Below, piece by piece: positions 29,734-38,700 of a stretch of 64,000 nucleotides of DNA. The stretch is from contig BCJU01000002.1 in NCBI GenBank assembly GCA_001600355.1, forward strand, positions 3,286,001-3,350,000, in the 5' to 3' direction. The position numbers and the translations under genes are program-made. Each line of letters opens with the position of its first letter. Within the stretch, counting starts at the first letter, position 1. This stretch comes from Meira nashicola. Lineage: Eukaryota; Basidiomycota; Exobasidiomycetes; Exobasidiales; Brachybasidiaceae. The notes under the pieces are model-generated. The model saw only the letters and a program-made list of their open reading frames with translations. It searched no databases and was not told the origin of the DNA.

Positions 29734-30330
29734 CTATGGGATGACGTCTTGAGTTGTATTATTATTTTCCATTTCCTGAATAGTCTTCCTCTTTTCCTTC
29801 TTCCTAGCTTCGTATTCTCTATCAAACTTTCGTTTTTTAGTGTAATAATCTTCTATCTTGTTTCTATCTGTTTCAGAAATTGGACCTAAACTCATTCTTT
29901 GTTTAATTTCTGCAATCTCTCTTCTTTTTTTGATAGCATAAACGCCATATAACGCTTTCCTACGTAAATAACTTTCACGATTCTTCTTCTTTATATTTTC
30001 GTTGTGTTGTTTTAATTCTTCTTCTGTTAAATTGATGTCCCTTCGAGCTCTAAATCTTGCTTGTTTTTCTCGTAAACGTTGTAAAGCCCTCGGATCATTT
30101 TCCATCCTTTCCTTTTCACGACGATATCTTGCTTTATAAAATTCGGAAGATTTCTTTTCATGTTTTAATTCAATTGGAGCTGGTTTATTTAAGTCAAAAA
30201 GTAGAGGCTTTTTAGCTTTCTTGGCTGTAACTTCAGATATTTCTTCTCTTTTCCTTTTTGTTGCACTGATTTGAGCAAGTAAACAGGTAGAAATAATCAC
30301 AACCAATAGACGTTTTATAAAGAAAGACAT
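29734..30330 (-). CDS. Small secreted basic protein with DLN-type motif, cluster member E3
   Basis: 198 residues, ATG 30330. Signal peptide MSFFIKRLLVVIISTCLLAQISA, followed at once by TKRKREE, a possible Kex2 or nuclear-import site. A second basic cluster (AKKAKKP, 36-42) directly precedes FDLNKPAPIE (45-54), the cluster's third DLNxP motif. The helical basic body follows (YKARYRREKERMENDPRALQ, 65-84; REKQARFRARRD). Then comes the shared module (NLTEEELKQHNENIKKKNRE; YLRRKALYGVYAIKKRREIA; GPISETDRNKIEDYYTKKRK). It ends with an Asn/Thr tail. Complete and intronless. The repeated arrangement of Arg/Lys with 'DP' turns resembles basic helical repeats in some HNH or bZIP-like contexts, but no zipper or HNH residues are present. 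Confidence 0.85.
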   Translation of the reverse strand: MSFFIKRLLVVIISTCLLAQISATKRKREEISEVTAKKAKKPLLFDLNKPAPIELKHEKKSSEFYKARYRREKERMENDPRALQRLREKQARFRARRDINLTEEELKQHNENIKKKNRESYLRRKALYGVYAIKKRREIAEIKQRMSLGPISETDRNKIEDYYTKKRKFDREYEARKKEKRKTIQEMENNNTTQDVIP

Positions 30331-30415
30331 TGTATATCGAAGTTAAAAGGATCAAGTAGGAATGAAACTCGTATCAACAAAAAAGCCAAGTAATAATTTG
30401 TCCAGCGCAAGACAT

Positions 30416-30426
30416 TTGCCCCGAAA
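30416..30426 (-). promoter_or_regulatory. Shared upstream element of the cluster, copy before E3
   Basis: TTTCGGGGCAA in gene direction, identical over 11 bases to the copy before E1 and about 86 bp before the E3 ATG. Confidence 0.45.
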
Positions 30427-30458
30427 AGGAGTAAATGCAAAAAGTGAAATGCTACTTG

Positions 30459-31046
30459 CTATTCTTCCTTTCGCTTTTTGTTGCGAGATCTCTTTACTGC
30501 TTCGTTCCTCTTTGCTCGATGATCCGTTATGATTTTCAAATCTTCTTCAGAAGCTAAACCATCTTTCATTTTTTGAAGGAGCATTTGAATTTTTTTATTT
30601 TCTGCACTACCATAAAAGCCACCAGGACGCTTTTTAGCTAAAGCATAACTTTTACGAGCTCTTTCGTTGATTTTTATTCTTTGTCTTTCTTTTTCTTCTT
30701 CTGTTAATCTTGTTTTATTCTTTATTCGACATCTTTTTGCTGCTTCACATTTTTGCGCTTTACGTTTTTTTTCAAATTCAACATCTGCTTCCATTCTCAG
30801 CTTTTCTGTCTTCCAACGTCTTTTATTTGTTTCTTTTGTACGAATATATTTCTTCTTTTCCTTCTTTACAGATTCGTGTTGCTTGTCTTGTTGATTAGGA
30901 CTAGAATCAGAATGTAAAAGTTCAACTATATCTTCAAATTGACTAAAGTCTATATCGGGAGGCGTAAAAGGGCTACCAACTGCATAGCAAAAAGGTAAAA
31001 AGTACTGTAACAACCAAAGAATGATGATTGCCAATCTTTGAATCAT
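30459..31046 (-). CDS. Small secreted basic protein, cluster member E4 (DLN motif replaced)
   Basis: 195 residues, ATG 31046. Signal peptide MIQRLAIIILWLLQYFLPFCYA, then VGSPFTPPDIDFSQFEDIVELL, where the DLN position of E1-E3 is occupied by DIDFSQFEDIVELL (31-44). This is an acidic amphipathic segment, not an EAR consensus. The basic body follows (KKEKKKYIRTKETNKRRW, 61-78; EFEKKRKAQKCEAAKRCRIK, 90-109). Then come LTEEEKERQRIKINERARKS, the module GGFYGSAENKKIQMLLQKMK and GLASEEDLKIITDHRAKR. It ends in NKKRKEE. The N-terminal mature segment resembles E5 (VGSPAS..PPSNIDW), so E4 and E5 form a subgroup. Complete ORF, intronless. Confidence 0.82.
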   Translation of the reverse strand: MIQRLAIIILWLLQYFLPFCYAVGSPFTPPDIDFSQFEDIVELLHSDSSPNQQDKQHESVKKEKKKYIRTKETNKRRWKTEKLRMEADVEFEKKRKAQKCEAAKRCRIKNKTRLTEEEKERQRIKINERARKSYALAKKRPGGFYGSAENKKIQMLLQKMKDGLASEEDLKIITDHRAKRNEAVKRSRNKKRKEE

Positions 31047-31129
31047 GATGATATTGCACGTTGCAAGAACGTAAGATTGGATTCATCAATTCAATGCTGT
31101 TAACTCCTTTAAGTACACAACCTCTAAAT

Positions 31130-31140
31130 CAGCCCCGCTC
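31130..31140 (-). promoter_or_regulatory. Diverged upstream element of the cluster, copy before E4
   Basis: GAGCGGGGCTG in gene direction, about 84 bp before the E4 ATG. It keeps the CGGGGC core and the spacing but not the flanks. Confidence 0.3.
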
Positions 31141-31229
31141 AACTTTAATCGTGATAGTAGAATACAAATGAGTTAGTTTTAAACTACAATACTCTTATAC
31201 AAAGAGCCATGGAAATAGTAATAATAATT

Positions 31230-31666
31230 TTATTTCCCAATTTCATCTCCCTTTAACTTATTATCTTCTAAGCCTTTTGTTATTGAAGCTAATCTCTTTC
31301 TTGCTTTATATCTTCGACTTGCTAGTTTTACTTGAAATCTACGTTTAGCAGCATATTCTTTATCTTCATGATACTTTTTTCGGTGATTTTGATAAGCTTT
31401 AAATAAAGTATGTGGATTTCGTTTCTTCGTTTCCTTTTTCGGTGGTGATGGTTGTATAGGATTAGTTTGAATAGAAGGTTGAATAATACGTTGACCTTCT
31501 TGTTCAGTAAGAATTGAATTTTATGCACTCTGGGAGAAGGAATTTCAATTAAAGTATCTAAAGTGTTCCAATCTATATTTGAAGGTGGATATGTAGAAGC
31601 AGGACTACCGACTGCATTAACAAGAAGTGGAGAAAGACTTAAAATGATAAGTAGTATACCGTTCAT
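31230..31666 (-). pseudogene. Small secreted basic protein, cluster member E5, frameshifted
   Basis: The frame from ATG 31666 encodes signal peptide MNGILLIILSLSPLLVNA and VGSPASTYPPSNIDWNTLDT, clearly like E4. It then loses the basic composition after about residue 48 and ends at 31328. Another frame takes over near 31518-31524: reading it from there to a TAA at 31230-31232 restores a Lys/Arg-rich helical body (TKKRNPHTLFKAYQNHRKKY; EYAAKRRFQVKLASRRYKAR) typical of the family. A one-base loss (or two-base gain) around the A-run at 31518-31522 explains this. A GT-AG intron there would be only about 30 bp, too short. The conserved GxxSKK module of the other members is also missing, so the copy is shortened as well. 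Confidence 0.7.
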
Positions 31667-31740
31667 TTTGTTGAGTAATAATATGTCAAGAGATAAGATA
31701 TAATGTCATTCAAAAAAATAAAATTATAAACTACAAATCC

Positions 31741-31752
31741 AGCCTTTTACGC
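31741..31752 (-). promoter_or_regulatory. Upstream element shared by E5 and E6, copy before E5
   Basis: GCGTAAAAGGCT in gene direction, about 75 bp before the E5 ATG. It matches 11 of 12 bases with the string before E6 (32427-32438). E5 and E6 lack the CGGGGC element of E1-E4, so this may be an alternative site. Confidence 0.3.
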
Positions 31753-31804
31753 AAACTGTCAAAATTTCTCAAACTCACAGCCTCGCATATAAATATGTCA
31801 ATAT

Positions 31805-32341
31805 TCAACGTTCCCTATTGTTGGTGGTGGCGTCTTTACGCTGTTTTGACGTATCACTCAACAATCTAAGCCTCTCACGATTTTCTAAAACGATTTGAAT
31901 ATCTTTTAAACTTCCTTTACCTTGATTAACGAGTTTTGTTGATAAAACTAAATCTTTTCGTTTTTTTGAAGGATTACCATCCCATTTCATCTTTCTTCTT
32001 TCATAATTTCTTCGATTAATTTCAGATCTACGCATTCTATATAATCTTATATCTTCTTCTGTAATCATTTCATTTGATCCAATTCTTTTACCAATTATCT
32101 TCTTTTCAAATTCTGTCATTGTTAATGGCTTTGTTAAATCCGCATTTGGTCTTCCCGTTTGACTTTTCATCTTCTTTACATCCCCCTTTTTCCCTTTTGA
32201 TTGCGCTTTCTCATTTTCCAAAGAAGGTGGATTGTTGTTAGAAAGAGAAATTGACGTAACAGGACGAGTAAGTTTAGTAGCTTTAACGAATAAGGCTAGA
32301 TCGATAAAAAGGTAAACGGAAAGAATTAAACACCTTCTCAT
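31805..32341 (-). CDS. Small secreted basic protein, cluster member E6 (divergent, internally shortened)
   Basis: 178 residues, ATG 32341. Signal peptide MRRCLILSVYLFIDLALFVKA. The N-terminal mature part is Ser/Asn-rich. A possible degenerate DLN-like string, ADLTKP, occurs at 67-72. The first basic helical segment of E1-E4 is missing, but the C-terminal module is clear: MITEEDIRLYRMRRSEINRR (92-111), KMKWDGNPSKKRKDLVL (117-133), GKGSLKDIQIVLENRERLRL (141-160). It is the most diverged member and lies at the NOT1 side of the array. Complete ORF without intron. Function unknown. Confidence 0.78.
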   Translation of the reverse strand: MRRCLILSVYLFIDLALFVKATKLTRPVTSISLSNNNPPSLENEKAQSKGKKGDVKKMKSQTGRPNADLTKPLTMTEFEKKIIGKRIGSNEMITEEDIRLYRMRRSEINRRNYERRKMKWDGNPSKKRKDLVLSTKLVNQGKGSLKDIQIVLENRERLRLLSDTSKQRKDATTNNRER

Positions 32342-32776
32342 CCTTTGAACAATGGTTATGGTAGTCTAGGTTCAAAAAGAGTGCTACTGAACTATTACGA
32401 GAATGAACTGAACACAGCCTATAAACAGCTTTTTACGCTTTTAGTCTTTTTGTTTATTGCTGAAGGTTTACTTAAAATGAGAAAATAAAAACAAACAAGA
32501 AGAAGAATGGATTGAAATCGAGACCTATTGGATCATACAAATCATTGCAATAGCACAAAGAGAGAGAGAGAGAGTTATGAAATGAAAATGCTGTTAAAGG
32601 ATGGCAAGTGTCTAAAAGAGATAAATGTGAGGGAGGCATTAAAGCATGTACGATAAGGTGAAAGAATGACCACATTAAACTTTTTTTTTGTTACATGAGC
32701 TTTGAAAATTTCGCTCAAATCCAAGCCAGAAGAAGAAGGAAAAAGTTGTTATTGAAGGTGGTGGCAGTTACTACTT
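32342..32776. other. Intergenic region between cluster member E6 and NOT1
   Basis: 435 bp. It contains the E6 promoter, with GCGTAAAAAGCT in gene direction at 32427-32438 (about 86 bp before the E6 ATG), and a short (GA)n microsatellite at about 32559-32574. No additional cluster relic could be read. Confidence 0.5.
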
Positions 32777-35700
32777 TCAGGCTGGAATGCTGTGTAATTG
32801 TCCTGAATATACATTGCCCTCCATTGAGCCATTTTGTACCGCATTTCCAGGACCGACGACGCCATTCATCGTCACATTTTGAGTAGAATTATTTCCAGGT
32901 CGAATTCCTAAGCCAACACTAATGTGCTCCAACAATTTAACAATTTCCGTTGGAGAATCGTGTGGCAATGGATACGTTTGACGATCTTTCACCAACTCAA
33001 ACATCGTTGTCAATAAACCCCAAGGATGAGGTCGATTTACGATAATCCTTTCCAATAAAACGCGCAAAATTGCTTCGCGAGCCGAAACTTCATTTCGGAA
33101 TAGGTTCAACAATGCAGCAGAGAAGTAAGTCGTATGCGTATTAGGATAGCGTAATTGATTGCAAATCGCATTTGCCGTCAAGTAACGTCCTTCTGGTTCC
33201 AAACCGAAAAGAGCTTGTAAGACACTGAGGCCAGCATCGGAAGATGTATTGGGATTTGCTACAACGTTTTCTTCCTTTTGCAAACTTACCATACCAGCAT
33301 GCAAAACGATCGAATTGAGAAGGGAAACGCTATAGCCTTCATTCTCCTTGACCAAAATTTCTGGCAAAATGCTCAAAACGGCAGCATTATCACTTGTTGG
33401 CCTGGAAAGGTAATCGTCCAATTGTTCTTTGAAAGCTCCATTGCTGACGTGCGAAAGGCTTGCAAGGTAATCTTCCGCAATGACTGGATCAATGCTGCTT
33501 TGTTCAATTTTGTTGATCGTTAATTCCGGTTCAAATACGTCAGGTAAACCTTCTGGAAAATCTTGACGACTGAATGAACTCAAAATCAAATTGCGTAGCT
33601 GAACACATGGTAATGGGATCAAATCACTGAAGCTGTTTGCATGCGCAGACAAGAATTCAGGATAATCATGCAACAATACCAAAGTGATGCGAAGCGTGCC
33701 TCTGTACAAAACTCTACTTGTATCTTGTAATTGCATCGAACGCAAAAAAGGCGCAAGGAATCGCAAGAGAGAAGAGTACAAGCGATAATAAGCACTCCAT
33801 CCTTCGGTACGCGAAGACAACAGCTTCGGCATAAACAATCTATGCGAGATCAAGCTCATCCATGAGAAAGTTAAGCCGGGGAAGAAGTCTGGTTGCAAAG
33901 TGTTGAGCGTATTGCTTATGGCCAATAAAGCTTGAATGTAAGTTCCTTGAAGATTTTGCTCCACTAAATGCAAATCATGCAAGAGACTGCTGAAAAATCG
34001 GAAGAATGGCTTTTGTTGGAAATGAGGACCCAATTCTTCATGAGATTGTGCCAAGACCAAAACAACGATACTCAAGACCTTTGTCAAATAGTGAATCTTT
34101 GCCGATTCATTGTTGTTGCCCGAAGGATCGGCATGGTATTTGATCATCAACACAATCAATTTGCTGAAAGCATCAATTGGTTGGAAAATACCTGTGGAAA
34201 GGCTACCGCCAACTGCTTTCTGCTTGATGTAAGAATCAACACTGACCTCTGTGCAAACGCGGAAGAACAAACTTGAAATCTCTTCGCCCTTCAAAATACC
34301 TTGTCCTTGCAATTGCGTGATAAAGTCAATAAAGGATTTCTCAGCGTTTGGTGAATGTTGGAAAAGTCGGATCCATTCAGCAAAGCAGAAAGCCAATTGT
34401 TCACGTAACGGTTGAGAATTCTCGACATCCGTTTTGACCTGCAAATTACCATCTTGCAATTCTGCCAAAAATTCTTCAGATGCTTGGGTAGATTTGCCAT
34501 GTTGTTGGGCTTGTCTTAGCACCTCAATCAAATTACCAAGTTGTTGTCGAGTTGCACAAGATGGTTCTTTCAAACAAGTGAAAGCCAAATTTGCAGCAAA
34601 GTCAACTGAATTGGGCTTGAAATCAAGGTTTTGAAGGAATTTGGTCAATTGAACGTCCAATTCGGAAATGTTCACCAGACCAGCACGAATGAGGCCAACA
34701 GTCACAGCAACATTGAACTTGCGTTCATCTTCAGCGTAAATTAACCAAGCAGTCACTTCTTTTGCAGCCTTTACTGATACTTCGCACAAACGTTCCAGCA
34801 AGTGAATATATACTTCACGAGCAAAGTCCGATTCACTCTTGTACAGCAATTGCACGACCTTTTGAGCAAATGCCAATGTTGTTTCATCGCGTTTGATAGA
34901 TTGTCCGGATAAGACAGTGATCTGACGAGTCAACATGCGGATATTTTGACCATTTTGTGCATCTTGCTCGCTATCACCTTGCTGTAAGATCCGCTCAAGC
35001 TCAGCAATGTTTTGGTTGAAGCGCTCTATGCTTTGTTGTGGGTTCAATTGTGCTTCTTCAGGCTGTTGTTGAGCTTGCTGTTGTTGCTGTTGCAATTGAA
35101 TACGTTGTTGCTCAGCCTCGGAATTCATGCCAGAGGGATAAGGAATAACAGCTTCGGGCACGTGTGCCATAGAAGGTGAAGTGGAACCTCTTTCGTCTAC
35201 ATCTCCGGTCGCTCTAGGCAATTTACCAAACTCTTCATATACACGTAATTGTTGCATTTGTAAGCCATCCGGTTGAAGCTTGAGTAAATCGGGCAAAGTA
35301 GAAGCATATTGGCTTTGGGTGAGTGCATTTGCATCCCAATAATATCCTCTACCGCGCAATTGATGGTCTCGTCTGGCCAAATAAGCATTTGCCAATTGTT
35401 CATCAACATCTTGCAAAGATTTTTCCATTGCTGCTCTTTCCACAACCGAACATGCTAACTCCGAGTTATCTTGCATAATCATGATGATCGCTTGTTCGGG
35501 TAATGTTTGGTCGTTGAAGCCATTTTGTAGTAACAAAGTACGGGCATGTGTCACCATACTCATCCGCAACGGCTCTTTACAGGTCACAAGTGCAAGACTT
35601 CCAGCTAAATTTTGTGCCATTTGATGTGCTGCTTTGCGTGTCTTTGTTTCATCACTTTCCATTGCGAAATCTTTCGTGATCAGCTCTCTTGTAGAAATAG

Positions 35701-38700
35701 CAGCAATCGTGACTGATCTTTCCACCACTGGATCAATGATTTCACGAATTGCCCTATCGATCGCAACGCAGATCATCCTTTTCAATGCTCCATTATTGAC
35801 AAACAAGGCAACACTTGGATTAAAGACAACATAAGCAGGCAAGCTTTGCAACATAGAAGCCAAAGTGTCTGGATATCTGTTGACAGACATTCTGTCGAGA
35901 CCTTGGGTGAGATTTGAAACACTTTGCCCTTGCGCTTGACCACCACCGAGACGCATCTGTTGTAGCAAATGTTGCTGTTGTTGCTGAGGTGAAGACTGAA
36001 TGCCCTGCAATTGCCTTTGTTGTACTCCTTCTTGTTGTGCTTGTTGAGCAGCAGCCGCTGCTGCGGCTGATTCTTGAGCTGCCAATTCTTGAGGACGATT
36101 GCGTAAGATTGAAGTGCATTGTACTTCTTTCAAATCGATATTGAGACTTTTACACAAGACTTCAATCTCGAATTTGAGATTGAGCTTTAATTCAGCAAAC
36201 TGGTAAAGCTCAACCAAAAGTCGCAAAACAGCCATTAACCAAGGATTTGGTGGCTTGAAGATCGTTGAGCGAGCACATTGTTCCAACACTTTGCAAACGA
36301 ACGGAATAGCAACAATGAGACGATTGCTGTCATATCCCTCAATCAACAATTCCTTGAAAGCGATGTTGCGATGACGAATCGGTTTGTTGCGAGCCAAGGT
36401 CAGATTACCTAACCAAGATCCAAGATTCTTTAAAATTGTACGTTCTGTGGTCGATTGAACGGTCTTGTCGGAGTTTAACAACATCTTGACTTTTGCCAAA
36501 GTTTCGTGTAAGATGTATTGCAGTAAAGTCTTGGCCTCCAATCCATCAATGAAATCTGTGTAGAGTGAATGATTATTTGGCTCTATGCTCACACGCTGCA
36601 ACACCAAATAAGACGATAGCCATTGATGTATTTCAGGTTTGATCAATCGGCGTGCTTCGACCAATTTATCAGCAAGGTTGCTTGGGGATAGATTGTTGAC
36701 GATAAATAGAATCTTGTCTGATGTTTGTTCATCCGGCTCTTGAGAAGTAAGACCCTTTGGCGCAGGCTCGACATTGATCGCAGAGAATGGTGGTTTGCTA
36801 TTCATTCCATTGGCAACACCATTATCACCGGAAGGAATAGCTGTACCATCCGCAGCAGCGCGAACGATGCGTGCGATTTCTGGATGGGATTGCTGAACAT
36901 TGGGCAAAGAAAGTAAAGCTTGTCCCAGTTGAGGCCATTCAGGCAGACGATCTTGGAAGCGCAATAACGCTTGCACTCCAAATTTGAACATGTTTGATTC
37001 CGGGGGATTGCGTAAAGCATCCAGAACGTATCGGATAGCAATCCCAAGAGGTATGAAATCGATTAGCTGATGCTGAATCAATGAACCAAAAACGATTGCG
37101 GTCATTGCCAGTTCGCGTGGAGGATAGTACATCTCAAAGCAACGATATTCATCGAAAAGTGTATGCACCATGCAGGCAAACACCTGTCGCTCCCTCTCGT
37201 TCTCTGAGGCTTTGAATCGTTGCAAAAGGCTAATGAGATCTTCGATCGAGATCTGTTCGGCATACATTTGTCGATAGTATCCATCTACTTCTGTGTGCAC
37301 ATCAGGCGAAAAGGTAACCACTGTTAATCCGGGCTCTTGTCCCTCCGTACCTGGAGCGAGGTTCATCAAGCGCGGATGAAGTTGCAAACACAGATTTCTG
37401 ACAGCTTTAAAGTAGTCAATCTCTTCGGAAGACATGTTATCGCCATTTGAACGCAAGACACGCAAGAATGTAGCCACTGTATGAACGGTAAGTGGTACGC
37501 TGGTATGCTCGGCTTGAGGCTCTTGTTTACTTAAATCATCCTTCACTTTGACATCGATAAATTCAAGTGCAGCACGAATAAAGTCAGACCCGTTCTTGTT
37601 AATCTCTTCTTGTAACCACTTATCGAGATCAAGTAAATCCCGTCTAGAAGCCAAAGCTGCTAAGTCCATTGCAAAGAAGAACGGGTGTGATTCAAGTAAT
37701 TTGTCCACAATTTTCACTTCTTGTGCTACGTCCAAGATTCTGCTAATGTTCAACGCCGAGTCGTTGTAAGATGCACGCGAATACTCCAACAGATTGCCCA
37801 CATCGATCTCGCTTAAACGCTTGAATGCAAGTTGATGGTTTGCGTGGCCTGCTAGGAACATGGCAAAAAGCTTTTTCACGAGTTCTTGATGTATCTGAGA
37901 CCAAGGCTGTTGCTTCTGAAATAAAGCGATAAGAACGAGTTCGGCGTTTGTCGTCATTGCCTTTTCAAGTAGAGCAGTAACGGGTGCTCGAACATTAGTA
38001 CTTTCCAATTCCGCCAAACCAATCAAAGTGTCGATCAGCTCCTGTGCATTCCATGTACTGCTAAGAAGCTCGGGAGTCACGTCTGCGGCATCAGATTGTG
38101 CCAGGATGCTGCGCACAGGCTGCTCTGCAAACGTGAACTTTTGTTCATGTGTACGATATTTCTCTGGCTTGATCAAAGAAGTCAATCCGTCTAAAATCTG
38201 CACCTGCCGAGCTGGATGTGCCCAAACCCCCCAAAGAGCAGAAATCGTAGGATTCTTGCCTTCCATCTGCTGGTATTGAAAGACAGAACTGAGCAACTTC
38301 CAATCTGCATCAAAAGACAAATTCAATTGTTCAGGCACATCGAGCAATCGTACGACACGGTACCAAGAAATCTTGTAAGATGACAAACGTGCAATTTCAG
38401 AGATGATTACGCGTGCATTGACGATAGGCATGCAGAATGGGTCGCCTTCTGCTCGTGGTGCATATTGTTCGACATCGATTGTGAGCAGCTCTGCAATGAG
38501 TTTTGAGGTCGATTCTTCGTCAGGCGGGTTAGATTCAGAGATCCCAAAGCGTTCGAATACGGCAAGAACGGTGAATTGATCGGAGGTACCGATCACTCCT
38601 ACATCCGAAAGAGCGCTTGCGAGGCTTTTTGAAGGGTGCCATCTTGCTTTCGGTATAGTCTGTCGAAGCACGTCGTACACTCTTGATTCTCCTAAACGTA

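Noticed and set aside
31490..31530. Intron in E5 instead of a frameshift
   Set aside because: The only GT...AG pair that would join the two frames spans about 30 bp, well below the 61-79 bp of the short introns otherwise seen here.
28183..32341. E1-E6 as bZIP transcription factors because of the basic regions
   Set aside because: No leucine zipper follows the basic stretches, all members start with a signal peptide, and the basic pattern is spread over most of the protein.
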